From Diphasiastrum complanatum (lineage: Eukaryota > Streptophyta > Lycopodiopsida > Lycopodiales > Lycopodiaceae), in the NCBI GenBank assembly GCA_029204225.1, contig CM055095.1, positions 56,610,140 through 56,674,139 of the forward strand: a DNA stretch of 64,000 bases, written 5' to 3'. Position 1 is the first letter of the stretch. Every line of letters starts with the position of its first letter. Positions 24,262-35,830 of the stretch are shown piece after piece. The notes beneath the pieces were generated by a model, which saw nothing but the letters and a program-made list of their open reading frames with translations, made no database searches and was not told the DNA's origin. A program made the position numbers and the translations under genes.

Positions 24262-26437
24262 GTGATGCCTGCTGTCTGAGCGTGATGGCTGCTACTGCTG
24301 ATCTCTGCTCCTCCATCGCTGCTGCCTTCTAGCAGCCTGCTGCGTTCTAGCCGCCTGCTGCCAGCGCGCTCCATTTTTTATGGCTCCACGCAAGAGGGGG
24401 GGAGGTAACTCCCCCACGCTCCATCGCGCCCTGCTGGCCCAGAAACCGCCATTGCATCTGATCCGTGTTGGAATTCGATGCTCAGCCTCAAATCCATTCA
24501 ATAATGAGTCATTCAGCTATCCTTCAACAGCTTGTGCAACGACGGCTCTCCAACAGTGTTCTTTGATCAGTAGCGACCAAACTAGCGACGGATCTGATCT
24601 GATCACTCTTGTGCAGACTTTCTCCACCTTGTACCCTGATTGCGAACAACTCCTAGTCGTAATGCTGGTCCTTACTCCTGAGACCTCTTTCAGCATGCAT
24701 CAAGGTTCTTTGCCTTCCTAAACCTCAGTGATCTGCTACTACAACTAGCATATGCTAAGTAAAAGTTAGGGTTTAACCAGTACAAGCACTTAGTAAGGTG
24801 AATGGTCTAAACTACGGTAGTAAACTGATTGTGTTTTTTTTCTCTCTTTTAATCTTGTCAAATTTAAAATGGTAGAAAATTATGTTGTGATGAATGATTC
24901 AGTCTCAAAGCCTTATCACCCGAAAATCACTCAATCCATTGATTGCCTTCCTAGTCGTCGATGACTCTGAGATGTATAAACAGTTTATGGAATGCTGCAT
25001 GGGAAACAGTAGCTTGGACATATAAATCTTAAGAGTTTCGGACTTTATGACTTAAGTGCCCTTCTTTGACAAAAAATTGGCCCAATGGCAATACATATAG
25101 GGATTGTCGACTGATTATCAAAAATGTAAGCATAATGTTTTGACTTCGTTGGAGGATGTTACCCGAGTGTCACGTGCGTATGACACCACAGTAGACCTAA
25201 TGAATTGCTGCCCTTTGGGGCAGATCTTAGGGATAGATGTAAATCTATTGCTAGACTCACACTCATGTGACCAACCTTTGTACATTTCAATGGCCATTAG
25301 CTCCCTACCAAGACACACGTGTACATCTTGGATTGCCCATTTACCAACGAAAAAATACATAATATCATAAAATTGGCTGAGTAAGATATCCAAAACTTTC
25401 TTTCGAACAGCTTTTATTTTTTGCTCAACTACATAATGCTAGAGATATTTGACAAGAGGTTTGACTTCTGGATCCAATTGATCCAGTTTTGGAGACTTTT
25501 TATTGCCCCTTAAACTTGATGCTTTTTCACTTAATTCTGGGCATAGCAACTTGACGCACAAAGAATGAATGCCAAGGCAGCAGTAATGATCATTCCACAG
25601 CGCAGTCATTTTACACAGTCTTTGATATGACCGAATATCTAATAACCTGCAACTACAATCTCAGCAACATCGCCAGCCAATAGACATGCAGCAGGCAAGA
25701 GCAATCAAGCTCGCATCAAACCTGGGAACGGTAAAACTGCAGCATGACCACTGATAGGACCAGCTAGGCCACATGCCTCAAAGGCAGCAGGATTCCTCAC
25801 CAGTCAATGATCAAATCAGGATCATAAATGCTATTCTCTAATATTATCCTGATTCCAAGAGTAAATCTCGTTTTCTTGTCTAGTATGCGCATACTGTAGT
25901 TGACCATTTTAACAATGGTTGCACAATTTCACTCTCACCTCATCTTCTAAATGCATTTACACCCGGTATGGAGAATGGCAGTATATAAGATCGGCTGGTT
26001 AAATATATTGAAGTAAATGAAAAAAATTCGATAACAGTAAGGTCAATTTTGGTATTCTCGAGGTATAGTAAAGCTGCACCTTTGTCTAAAAAGTATATTA
26101 TGTCGCTGGTTGAAACCTTTCTCTATCACTGAAAAAATAGTCGGAATCACATGACAGCACAGGCAAGTGAATATACCGTCACTCGCTCCCTCAATGTCAA
26201 AACCTTTGTGTCGATTGCAGCAGGTTGTGTCCTCAGCTTGAGTTTCTCAGGTGTAGGTCCATCCTTCACGCTTGCAAGCGATGAGAATTTTTTTATGCTA
26301 TCTGCCACAGAAGAGGGTTCAGACCTGACTCCAATGAGATCATTCTCAGCCATGTCTTGGTCCACGTCAAAAGACTTTATTGATCCAAGTGGGGGCATGC
26401 CCCAACTCCAAGAGTGCCTAATACCAGCATCTGCCAT
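13773..26437 (-). CDS. KAC: KAC-type kinesin-14 (chloroplast actin-based movement), first nine exons
   Basis: Kinesin-like protein of the KAC family (Arabidopsis KAC1/2, KIN14A/B), required for chloroplast positioning and plasma-membrane anchoring through cp-actin. Exons on the minus strand: 26437-26177, 22855-22732, 22094-22008, 21851-21672, 20773-20667, 19157-19026, 15075-14876, 14221-14063, 13864-13773. All junctions are GT..AG and the phases agree, giving 447 codons plus one base. Order: N-terminus [16 protein letters not shown], coiled-coil lead [17 protein letters not shown], motor start [14 protein letters not shown]-loop [17 protein letters not shown] then IRDLL, switch I core ASRSH, switch [11 protein letters not shown], and [18 protein letters not shown]. 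The following exons (motor end, coiled coil, C-terminal domain) are absent, so the gene leaves the window on the left or is broken. The start matches the MAD...W.W pattern I recall for KACs. Confidence 0.93.
14513..14665. mobile_element. Candidate MITE with long imperfect inverted repeats
   Basis: The left end CTGTTCCAAACGCTG and the inverted right end CTGTTCCAAACCCTG match. The similarity continues inward (AGTGCAGCATTC against CACTGCATTCCG), giving a fold-back element of about 153 bp in a kinesin intron. No clear target-site duplication was found. Confidence 0.5.
15250..15433 (+). repeat. Dispersed repeat, copy 1
   Basis: Shares clear similarity with 57930-58108 on the same strand: GAGAAGTCACTGATG, then a diverged middle and TTAGCCAACCAGCACT against TTTAGCCAGCCAGCACT. 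It lies in the kinesin intron before exon 7. The class is unknown; no terminal repeats or coding potential were seen. Confidence 0.7.
16576..16719 (-). CDS. Candidate in-frame cassette exon of the kinesin gene
   Basis: A 144-nt, 48-codon open segment in the 3.95-kb intron between kinesin exons 6 and 7. It is preceded by a pyrimidine tract ending in TAG and followed by CAG|GTGAGA. Both flanking exon junctions and both ends of this segment are phase 0, so inclusion would keep the kinesin frame. The peptide is balanced and charged (for example [16 protein letters not shown] and [16 protein letters not shown]) and matches no motor segment I know. Inclusion would insert 48 residues between NEQ and IRDLL, which is unusual for a kinesin. 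It could instead be a captured fragment of another gene. Calling it an exon is inference. Confidence 0.3.
18282..18355 (+). mobile_element. Ultrashort tRNA-derived SINE, copy 1 (old)
   Basis: tRNA-like sequence with A-box-like TAGCTCGGTTA and B box GGTTCAAGCCC, ending in TTGGAAACCAAG. It is homologous to the copies at 59476-59565 and 62150-62235. The flanks show a degraded direct repeat (ATGC..CATTTTGCTATGAACC on the left, ATGCATTCTGTTATGAGC on the right), consistent with an old target-site duplication. It lies in a kinesin intron, antisense to the gene. Confidence 0.72.
18583..18835 (-). pseudogene. Unrecognised decayed coding-like segment
   Basis: The minus strand reads [17 protein letters not shown], then a stop, then [15 protein letters not shown], then a frame change and [16 protein letters not shown]. 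The composition is protein-like but the frame is broken and the family is not recognised. It sits in the intron between kinesin exons 6 and 7 and is probably a remnant of a transposon or captured gene. Confidence 0.3.
19620..19760. repeat. Cluster of GGTTCGAACC palindromes
   Basis: Five matches or near matches to the palindrome GGTTCGAACC lie within about 140 bp, separated by A- or T-rich spacers. They could pair into hairpins. The block lies in the intron between kinesin exons 5 and 6, next to a LINE ORF1 relic. Confidence 0.6.
19903..20380 (+). pseudogene. LINE ORF1 fragment (coiled coil and RRM-like start)
   Basis: An open segment begins [20 protein letters not shown], runs through a predicted coiled coil ([20 protein letters not shown]) and reaches a TGA at 20236. 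The same frame continues past it with [20 protein letters not shown], which resembles the RNA-binding domain of L1-type ORF1 proteins (IIIRGIPE). No EN or RT follows, so it is a 5' LINE fragment. It is antisense within the intron between kinesin exons 5 and 6. Confidence 0.65.
24120..24258 (+). mobile_element. LINE 3' terminal fragment with (CT)n tail
   Basis: TGTACTTTTTTGGTCCTAT...CCAAAAGACATTAA at about 24160-24203 matches the 3' end of the LINE at 2910-2960 and that of the relic near 4270-4335. It is followed by a CT array at 24204-24258. It is the very 3' end only, as expected of a severely 5'-truncated LINE or a SINE sharing its tail. It lies in kinesin intron 1. Confidence 0.6.
24259..24790. 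other. GC-richer unassigned block in kinesin intron 1
   Basis: Starts with two copies of AGCGTGATG(C/G)CTGCT followed by CTGCT-rich sequence, then an open plus-strand stretch (24380-24721) with no recognisable domain. It begins exactly where the CT array ends, so it may be part of a separate mobile element. Confidence 0.35.
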
Positions 26438-27910
26438 CGTTTGCCTTCACGGGGAATCTACTCTCCGTGCATGTTTGTTACAAAGTAATCGGACAATAAC
26501 CTAATACGAAGAATCTCACACAGCCGCAATGCCTTGAACGTGTCAGCAATTGGTAGCATACAGCACTTGGCAAGGTTCATCGATAACTCATTTCCTTCAG
26601 AGCTGAGATTGACAAGTTCGTTAAGTTGCGAACCAATAGAAAAACTTCCATAAGCACGGGTTGCAGCTATTCTTGAGGGCGTTTCTGGAGCACAAAATAT
26701 TTGAGATAAAACGTATTATCATTTCCCATTGACCGAGCTTTTGCAGTGACTAAACAGGATGCGCTTCCATGCCAACTCGACCTACATAAGGGACTATCCA
26801 AAGCTTCACCCCTCTGTAATGAAGGAACAAAATGCAGACTTATCTCCAGCATTGCTTTTCACCGGGTTAGAACATTGCGATAGCAGGAATTCCACCAAAT
26901 CAAATAGCCGTCTTTCAAATGACAACTAGATATTTATATGATTGGTCGAATGCAGCGTAAGGACTTTTGTTGTTGGACCGCCTTATAGTGCCGTGGCCAA
27001 TTGCTATAGCAGGAGCTCGATCCCGCAAACATTCAAAAATCGAAACAGGCGCCTCGAATACTGTAGGAAAGTCCCTTGTGTTCACCTAAAGATTGCTTTC
27101 ACTGCACCGCCAGAAAGGAACATTGCCTTTCGATCACAAGAATGCTGAATAACACCAGTAACTTTATCTTCCCTTGCCAAAATTATCTCGAGATTTTCCA
27201 GCTGGAAGAACGTGGCACCCTTGGAGCTTGAAGCTAAAAACAAAGGCCTCGTCCGATATCAAGTCCGCAAGGCTTACAACGAAGTCCAATACAAAACATT
27301 AGACAAAAGGGCTGATAAAATGCCACAAAATGACAATTGTCTTTGACGAACCAAAAAACAAATGAGAAATGTTCTGCTTTTGTAGATCACTCTAAGCTCT
27401 TAACAGGCAAGCACAAAATGCCACCGAGCATATCAATGGTTGCACAAAAGCAAGAAACTAAGCCGGGACCAAAATAACGAGAAAGCGGCGGATTCACCAA
27501 TAAATTAGCCGGCAAAAGAGCGAAGAATTTGCTCTTCAAAAAATATACTCAACATATGAATGACTTGCTCATCAACAATAGTACAATGGCATGAAAAATG
27601 AAAGAAAGATCATTAACCGGTGAGATTTCTGAAGGTATAAATGCAACCCGAGCACGAATCTGCTATTCACGGATCATGCAAACCACAGCAAAAATCAGAA
27701 TATCAAAAAATTTAAGCATGATGAAATGGCGATGGAAGGCGACAGAGGTGCGCGAAGCTCGTCATAGAAAAACGAGCAAATATTTTTGCGAAGGAGACAA
27801 TGGATCTACACGGAGACAAGAGAGAAAGGTCGACGAGGACGAGGAGGTAAGAGAGGGAAAAATCGTAGATTACATCGGATTTAAGGAAATGTTTGGAATC
27901 CGAATGCTAG
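26438..27910 (-). promoter_or_regulatory. Presumed 5' leader and promoter side of the kinesin gene
   Basis: Upstream of the kinesin ATG. Just before the start is a 4-codon upstream reading frame (ATG CAC GGA GAG TAG). At about 27900-27700 on the minus strand there is a pyrimidine-rich run (TTTTCCCTCTCTTACCTCCT and similar), typical of plant 5' UTRs, so transcription may begin near there with a leader intron. No TATA box is claimed. Open plus-strand frames here have no protein character I trust. Confidence 0.35.
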
Positions 27911-28046
27911 ATCGAAACTAGTCATGTCACCTAACCACAAAAACTTTTTTGCTTTTAATTTTATTTAACAACCAAAAAAAATCCTTTCCTTGGGCTTCCA
28001 CCCATTTGTCAAGCCCTAGGCCACCTCCATTGCCACAGCTTGCCCA

Positions 28047-28590
28047 ATCTATCAACGACATGTGGACTAGCTTGTCCAATCTACCGATGACGTTTGGACC
28101 GATAGATGCTCTCATCTCAGGCCCAGCGTGTGAGTCATTGGTCCCTTGCGCCTTGGGCTGCTTTTTGGTGACTGAGCGCCCCTACAAGCATGGTCGGATT
28201 CTACTCGAGCTAGTCCTGTCAACAGAAGAATCTATGAACGACATGTGGACTAGCTTGTCCAATCTAGCAACGACATGTGGACCGATACATGCTCTCATCC
28301 CAAGCCCAATGTGGGGGTCATTGGTCCCCTACGCCTCGGGCTGCTTTTTGGTGGCTGAGCGCCCCTCACAAGCATGGCCAGATTCTACTAGAGCTAGTCC
28401 TCTCAACCGAAAAATCTATCAATGACACGTGGAATAGCTTGTCCAATCTATCAACGACAAGTGGACCGATAGGTGCTCTAATCCCACGCCCAATGTGGGG
28501 ATCCTTGGTCCCCAACGGCTTGGGCTACTTTTTGGCTTAGCACCCCTCACAAGCATGGTTGGATTCTATCAAAGATAGTCCTGACCGAAG
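28047..28590. repeat. 183-bp tandem repeat, three copies
   Basis: Unit starts near 28047, 28230 and 28414, each opening ATCTAT(C/G)AA(C/T)GACA. The periods are 183 and 184 bp. The first period is divisible by three, so a plus-strand frame stays open across the first two units (27949-28425), giving repeated DMWTSLSNL. The copies are clearly diverged. It lies just beyond the presumed kinesin 5' end. Confidence 0.9.
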
Positions 28591-28874
28591 GAGGTTAAAG
28601 GTGAGTAGGCCTTTAGCCTTGGTACCTCTTCGAGCCACTCATTTAGACAAACCAAAGGAGAGATGATGAATAAGGTAAGGTAGGAGAGAGAAAGTATGGA
28701 TGCGGTGGCATCAAGGCGAAAGGCCCAACTTCCTTTGAGATATGCAAGCTTTCCCACGAAGTGCTGGTCACAAAGGAAATTAGTAGGGCCCAACCCCATT
28801 AAAAAATAGAATATTTCTTACATTAGCAACTTGGTGCCTTCGATAGATATGCAAACATTAACCTAAACAAAATC

Positions 28875-29115
28875 CACAAGCTCTATCGAAATGAATGAGC
28901 AATTTGCCCATATGTTTTGTAGAAATCGAGTTCACTCCTACAAATTTCATAATAAGCACTAACAAAAATATTTGTCCCCCCAAAATCATTGCCTAGCAAC
29001 ACACAAGCTCTATCTAAATGATTGAGCAACTTGCCCATATGTTTTGTAGAAATAAACTTCACTACTACAAAATTCATAATCACTAACAAAATTTGTCCCC
29101 TCAAAATCATTGTGT
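28875..29115. repeat. 127-bp tandem duplication
   Basis: CACAAGCTCTATC starts copies at 28875 and 29002, each followed by TTGCCCATATGTTTTGTAGA and a TTTGTCCCC...AAAATCATTG end. The copies are similar but differ by substitutions and small deletions. Confidence 0.88.
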
Positions 29116-29470
29116 TGCAAGACAAGTGTATCCATGCTTTATAACAAGAATAGTTGATAGGAGATGATGTTTGCACAACGTCACCCAACAATGTGTAGCT
29201 AGGTTTAGCAATGTTGATATAATTGTCATTGGTTTGTGAAGGTCTACTATGAACGCATGTTTCTAATACACGTGCAGTGGAATTTGATGACCTGTGCTTC
29301 ACATTTGCGAGTGATGTAAAATATTTTGGGTGTTTGTGGATAACATCGTTGAAGGTGATGATCACACACTCTAAAACATGATGTTGCCAAAAAGGATAGG
29401 AAGTTGAGTTCATGAAAAAAGTACCACAAATGAAAAGATAGCCTAACCTAATAAGAGTTCTAGAAGACAC
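28883..29470 (-). other. Unrecognised 195-codon open frame
   Basis: Starts at 29470 (MSSRTLIRLGYLF) and ends at 28883. No domain is recognised. Its C-terminal third is the translation of the 127-bp tandem duplication read in two different frames, and the composition is AT-driven. A real gene is possible but not supported. A remnant of a mobile element is at least as likely. Confidence 0.2.
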
Positions 29471-32400
29471 GAGTTGTCATTCAATTTCAATATGTAATTC
29501 CCACCTCCCCAAGTTTGGAGCATGTACCAAAATTTATATGGTTTGGGTGAGCTATACTATTGTAATTAACTACCAAAGGTGTTTCAATTGCACCTTGAGC
29601 ACATTTTCTAGATTATGAGTATGATTATAGAGCTAACAATGAATGAAAACCTCCTGGACTTTTGAAATTGAGTACTAAATCACAATTTTATGTTATTTTT
29701 TCTATCATCTTTAGCTTCAAAATAACTACATGACATTATTTATCTTTGACTCCGAATCAAATAAATATGTTTGTTCACCAATAATCGATAATACATGGAT
29801 CTACACCTTTTGCAATTGATGAACATTCTTAGAAACATGTTAGCAAAAATAAAATAAATATTTGTATCCACAAATTAGCCAATGATTGTCTCCACTACTT
29901 CAACCAAGCTTATAGTATGCCACCTTTTCCCTTCGATGAACATGGCTCTAAAAATTCTTGATCTCAAATCCTTCTAAGTATTGCAATTATAACGAGAATA
30001 ATAATATGACCAGGATGATTCAAATAGGTGTCAACAATCAAAAGTAAACTATTAACAAAGAAGATTACAGAAATAGTTCCATTTTTGCTTCTGCTCCATT
30101 TTTTCCAATGTCATTGGGACACATTGAGTGATTCTTCATACCCATGCACATGAATTTCATAGTTTCTTCTTCTATATAGTCATTCTCATCATTTTCATCA
30201 TCACTATCACTAACAAACAATACATTGATCATTTCATCAATTTTGTTGTTTGTATGCTCTCTTTTGAAAATTGTCTTATAGTTTCATCAGGAGGCATGGT
30301 TATCTTTTTTATGTGCATTTCACTTATTTGTTCTTGAAAGCTGGCATGACTAGACCTCAATTTTGTTGAAAATTTTCAACATATTTTATGTTATTTTGAT
30401 AATACAACTTTGTAAAAAAATGGAAATTTAGTTGTTTGAGATTTTTGATGGTCTTTTTTTTATGTTTTAAGTACATCTTTTAGCTTTTTAGACAAAAATA
30501 AGTATTAAAAAAATGTGTTTTAAAACACTCGTTCCAGAACATGGATATAGCTGAAAGCTTCAATACATCCATGATATATACATAAAGCAATGACCTCCAT
30601 GGCTTCTCCTTGAAAATTTTGATTACAAAAAGAGAACCTAGGTTTACAATATTGACACCTTTGAAAAGGGTAGCATGTCATTTAGAAAGTCGTTATGTGT
30701 AGCAATCAAAGTAATGGCAAGATAGTCCTTAAATAGTCCTAGTAATATCTTGCCAAGACAATCAATATATATGGTAGCATTAATTTGAAGGTCATGAACT
30801 TCACCTATAGATGCAACAACCCTTCAAATTAATTTATGGATCCTAAATATCTACTCGGTAGAGAACAAGGTACACATGGTAGTAAAAACAAATGAAAAGA
30901 CAAAGCCTACAATGCCAAAACATAATAGAAGCCCATATGCCAAAACATGAAATGATGTTTTCAACCAATATAGCCATATATCAACAATACTAGGATGGCT
31001 TCACAACTAGATTTCTTCACAAATATAATGATTTTATAGGTAGCTACACATCAACATGAATTGACTTGTCATGTTCTAGAACATGCAATCTTTAAAAGGA
31101 GCAAACATAGTACCATACATGCTACTATGCCATTGATATGCGTATGAAATTGCTTTTGGAATAGATATTTTTCAAGGGTAGATTCAGATGTGACTTCATA
31201 ACGAGATTATTTTGCCTATTATGCTTTAGAACGATCGCATAATGCCCAAACTTGGTTAATTACTTTGAGATTAGAAAAACATTTCATTGTCTTCGCCCTA
31301 TTTAAAAAAGGAGGTAGTGGCAGTATAGAGGACAACATACACATATTAGATATGAAGTCATGGAAGTTTAGAATCAAACAAAGGTTTCCTCAACTTGTAG
31401 AAGATGAATTTTTTATTACTATGCATATGGTAACACATACTCACCCCTTTTCATGTCTAGAGGTTTGAATCTTACACAATACTTCCTCTTCCATGAGCTC
31501 GTGTGTATGTCTTCTAAGATTTACATTCTTGAAATTGTTCCAATCAAAATTTTGTTACGGCAAAAATGACCGTAACATTGCATTGCATTTTCTCAAAGTA
31601 GTAGGGAATAAGTCCAACCTCCTTTTCAGATTAATCTCAGGACTAGCCATACATGCTAGGTCAAATTGGTGCATATGCAAGTATGATTTCTCTCTTTCTT
31701 GTCTCAAATGATCGTAAGCCAATGCTTTATGATATTGTTGGTCCGAAACATCCTCATCATGTCTCTAATATTAATGGAGCTTTGATGAGAATGCCAAATA
31801 CATTTGGAAATAGCATCTCAAAACTTTGATTGATATGCACCATGATGTTATCCAAAACTTGAACTTTACTCTGCATGCATGTACACTCAATAAATGATAT
31901 AGTAACCTCAACCCACACAACCAACTTTTGTCAAAAAGGTTATTGGTGTCTCAACAATGTAACCAAAATCATGTTAAGTTATTTCTCTTACCTAACGTTT
32001 CTAATTGAATTTTCTTCTTTTTTTTAATTATAACTTGGCTAGGAGCTAGTTGTAGAGCAAAATATAATCTTGACTATTCACACTACCATTTCACAATTAT
32101 ACTTAATCATCAAGTTAAAGTAAGAATTAGGCAGAGCATTTTACAATTTTTGGCATGCAACCAGCAATTAAGTTGAAGAGTTATTTCACAAATGTTTTGT
32201 ATGACAAAGTGCTTCTCTATTTTACTCTTGTACAAATTTATCTAAAAAAGAAAAGAGTTTCAAAATTTGTATTGGCAATAGAATTTTAAATGAAATTGTA
32301 ATTATGAATCTAGATGTTTAGTTTATAGTAGATGATATTCTGAATAGGCTTAAAAACACAACAACATTCAAGTGCATTGATTTGACAATTGAATATCATT

Positions 32401-33900
32401 AAATCTAGGTTGCACTAGAAAATGTGACTATTTTTTTTAAGTTTTTTTTTCAATAAAGGTCGATTATGGCAAACACCAGTTTTCAAGATATGGAAAAATT
32501 GATGCACGTGTTAAAAAAAAATATTTCGAGATTCAATGAAAAACTCACTTATAATCAATACAACAAAGAAAAATGCATTTTCTTCTGTAGGGCATATTGT
32601 CTCTATATATAATATAGGAATGAAAATAGGTAAGAGGTGCTTAGTAATGGTGCAAACCAAAAAATGTTTATGAATTTATGTCTTTTCTTATACTATATCG
32701 TCGCTATATATAGAAGACATGTTTGTCAATCTACTCGCACTTCTACTCTTTCATACAAACAAATACAAAATAAATTTCAATGACATATTCTCTAAAAATA
32801 GTAGCATTCACTACGACGGCCATGCTAATGATTCCATATGTAGAACCAAAATATTTTATAGTGGCCAATCGTCCTCTAAATAGGGCTTTAAATTACATGA
32901 GTTGAGGTTATTGGTTGTGTTATTGTACATCATGAATTTTCACAATCATTAGTTAGAAGCCACAATGTCATTGTTTTTACTTTTATTGAAGTGTTAAAAG
33001 TTTGTTACAGAGTGATTTCTCAAAGTAAAACTATGAAAATGGTAGAAATAAATTATAAGGACATGGAAAAAGTGGAAGAGAGACAACATTGGACACTGAA
33101 GAAGAGTTGGGAAGTAAAATCTGAAAACGAATTAATCAAATATATCAATGTGATGTGGTAAAAGAAAATGTGACTCCTTTTGGGAGGGTTTTGATGTGAG
33201 AAAAAAATTACAGAGAGTACAAAACTTGAATGCGTGTAATATGTTAGAGAGACCCTTAAGAGTGTGGGGTACCATCAAAAGAGAGCTATTATGTATTGCA
33301 AGAGAGTAGAAAAATATTATCAAGTGAGAAACAAAGAGAGCATAAAGCAGGTGCACTTGGAAGGAATTATTTGTTCTCATTCTTATTTTTCAATTGTGAT
33401 TTCTAGTACTTTTGAAAATAACAATTCTAGCTTTGAGACCAAGTACATCAATTTTTGGCTATGTACATTGGGATCATACACTAAAGGTAATGTTTTAAAT
33501 TCAGATTTATGCTATATTAGGACCAACGTGAATATTGTGATTGACAAGTTTTTAAGAGGCATCTCACGTGGTGATTTATATAAGAAAAAACTTTATAACT
33601 CAAAATCGACTAAGTCTTTCATTATCAATTAATGAAGGTAACATAGTAGGGTTGATATGCTTTGCAAATATCAAATAAAACTCATGATTTGTCTAATTTC
33701 TTTAGCCATGTGGATGTGGATTACTAAAAGAATGGTGCTACTGGAGGTGCCAATATGAATATAGCTACTCTTTAACCGTTGTACTCCCAAGTGAGCATCT
33801 TGTTTGCAAAGTCCACTAAGCAATTTTTTTATAATGTCGTCAAATATCTATCACATCAACATTCTACAAAGGAGCTTCCATGAATTTCACATTTTTAAAA
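29471..33900. other. AT-rich stretch without recognisable genes
   Basis: About 4.4 kb of AT-rich DNA with only short open frames (for example 31265-31468 and 33264-33632 on plus), none carrying a known motif. No RNA gene, LTR or terminal repeat was recognised. It may hold very old transposon remains. Confidence 0.5.
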
Positions 33901-34076
33901 AAAACTTTAAATGGACTCAAAGCTTATAACGATATTAAGATAAGTAAGTTTAGTGCCACTAATAAAGCCTTCTTTTAGTCTCCACAAACAAACATAGTAG
34001 ATAAAATTTCTACACTGCCCTTTTGAGACATATTATATAGACCAAAATTAAATTAAGAAAGTTTGACATTATATAA

Positions 34077-35830
34077 ATGGCAACGCATTTTGCATTTTAT
34101 AATGATCATCAGCCGTTACTTTATTTAGTAAACAAGACATGTAATAGGGGGCATATTGCAAGATGGCTACTTTTATTGATAGAATTTGATTTTCGAGTTG
34201 TGGTTCAAAAAGGTAAACATCATTATTTTGCCGACCATGTTTCAAGAATTGAATCAGCACCAATTAATACTAAAGTGGATGATGAACTACCAGATGCTGC
34301 GTTGTTCTATATTGAAGCACTACTTGTGAAAATTGTCAACATTTCCTAGCTAGTTTGAGGCCTAAATTGGCAATTTTTGTACATAGTTTTGGATCTAACC
34401 TTCACAAGTGTGAAAGAGGCCTATTAGCTTTTATTTTAGTATACATTTCATATTGAAGAAGTCTCAAACTTCAGGACCTTCGAAATGACACCAAGATCAT
34501 GTTATTTGGACATATAGGCCAAAATTGGCTATTTTAGGCTACTGGTGCCCTAAAATTGGGTCCTAAGTTCTAGAGAGAGGAGAGAGAGTCATCTCTCTCA
34601 CCTATATTAGGCTGAAATTCATGGAGAATAGCTTGGAGAAACTTATTGTATGGTTGAGAGAGATCAATAGATTATTGTCACAGTTTCTTCCTCCATTGAG
34701 AGCATTGCTTTGTGTATTGTCTTCAAGCTTTTGTGTATGATCTTAAAAGGTTTCCAAAAGTGGTAGGCTGCTGTTGGGAGTCCTGTTTACTGCTATTTTT
34801 GGCTACCATCAGTACCTTTTATTAGTTTCTTTTGTCTCTTGAATGCTTTGTCAAGTTCATGTGTATCAAAGGTAGCATTAGGATGCTTTGCCATTTCTAG
34901 CTTTTGTAGCTTGTTGTGCAAAGATCTTAGCCAAGTATTTTGGGAGTTTGGATCCATTCAAGATCCACTTTGTTCACAATACCTGAGTGGGCATCTGATA
35001 TTGTTGAATATCTGATGCTAGGCCATCGAGGAATGGATGATGTTTTGAGAAGATGTGTTTTGCCGCATGAAGTACATGAACTAATTATGTTCTCGCATGA
35101 TGGAATGAGCGGAGGACATTTTTCAACAGATATCATTGTTCACAAACTTTTGCAATCACAATGTTGGTGGCCTACACTTCATAAAGGTACAAAAAATTAT
35201 ATTCAGTCATGTGATGTTTGTCAATGAGCATGTCGTCCTATGAAGCAAAATTATGAACCTTTGCATCCGATCTTATTGCAAGTACCGTTCGAGAAATGGG
35301 GCCTTGACTACGTTGGTCCTATTCATCCTATGGCAAGAGGATCTCAGGCCAGATACATCATCGTAGCAACAGATTATATGACCAAGTGGGTTGAAGTGAA
35401 AGTAGTCCGAGTTGCAGATGCGAAATCTACGGTTAAGTTTCCGTATGAGCACATTATTGTTAGGTTTGGATGTCCTATCGAGATCGTAAGTGATCATGGA
35501 ACACACTTTGTGAATAAAACGATATAGTGTCTGTTGGAAGACTTTTTCATTATTCATCGGTTTAGTACTCCATATTATCCGAGGGGCAATGGTCAAGCTG
35601 AATCTTCCAAACATTATGACAAAAATGGTGGAAGCAAGTCATTCTGGGAACATAAATTGCATGCAACATTATGGCCATTCTGAATAGCTTACAAAGGTAG
35701 TACAAATCAAAGGCCATTCGAGCTTGTCTACGGTCAAGATGCATTTATGTCGATTGAATTATTGATAGCATCCTTATGCATAGCAGCAATGGAACGATTG
35801 GATGATGCAAAATTCTTACAATTGCACCCT
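34077..35830 (+). pseudogene. Ty3/gypsy RNase H and integrase relic
   Basis: RNase H end at 34077-34349: HQPLLYLVNKTCNRGHIARW, then FADHVSRIE. The integrase region at about 34965-35750 has IPEWASDIVEYL, an HHCC-like finger ending CDVCQ, WGLDYVGPIHP, IVSDHGTHF and GNGQAESS, which match the zinc finger and DDE-type core of plant gypsy integrases. In-frame stops occur at 35225 and 35525, with more decay after 35560. About 600 bp without homology separate the two parts. No LTRs were identified. Confidence 0.85.
34350..34960. other. Insertion of about 600 bp between gypsy RNase H and integrase
   Basis: In plant gypsy elements the spacer between the DHLSRIE-type motif and the EWA(S/D)DIV motif is short. 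Here non-coding sequence of about 600 bp lies between them. No terminal repeats or target duplication were confirmed, so its class is unknown. Confidence 0.4.

Noticed and set aside
24380-24721. 113-codon frame beginning MAPRKRGGG as a gene
   Set aside because: No domain; it lies antisense in an intron in a GC-richer block that starts at a LINE tail, so it is more likely mobile DNA.
27598-27921. 107-codon plus-strand frame at the kinesin 5' end
   Set aside because: Its antisense is a pyrimidine-rich leader-like stretch. The predicted protein is low-complexity and charged, with no domain.
27949-28425. 158-codon plus-strand frame across the 183-bp repeats as a repeat protein gene
   Set aside because: The frame is kept open by the first period being divisible by three; the third unit breaks it and there is no recognisable fold.
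28047-28590. CRISPR-like array
   Set aside because: The direct repeats are long, contiguous and without spacers, in a plant nuclear context.
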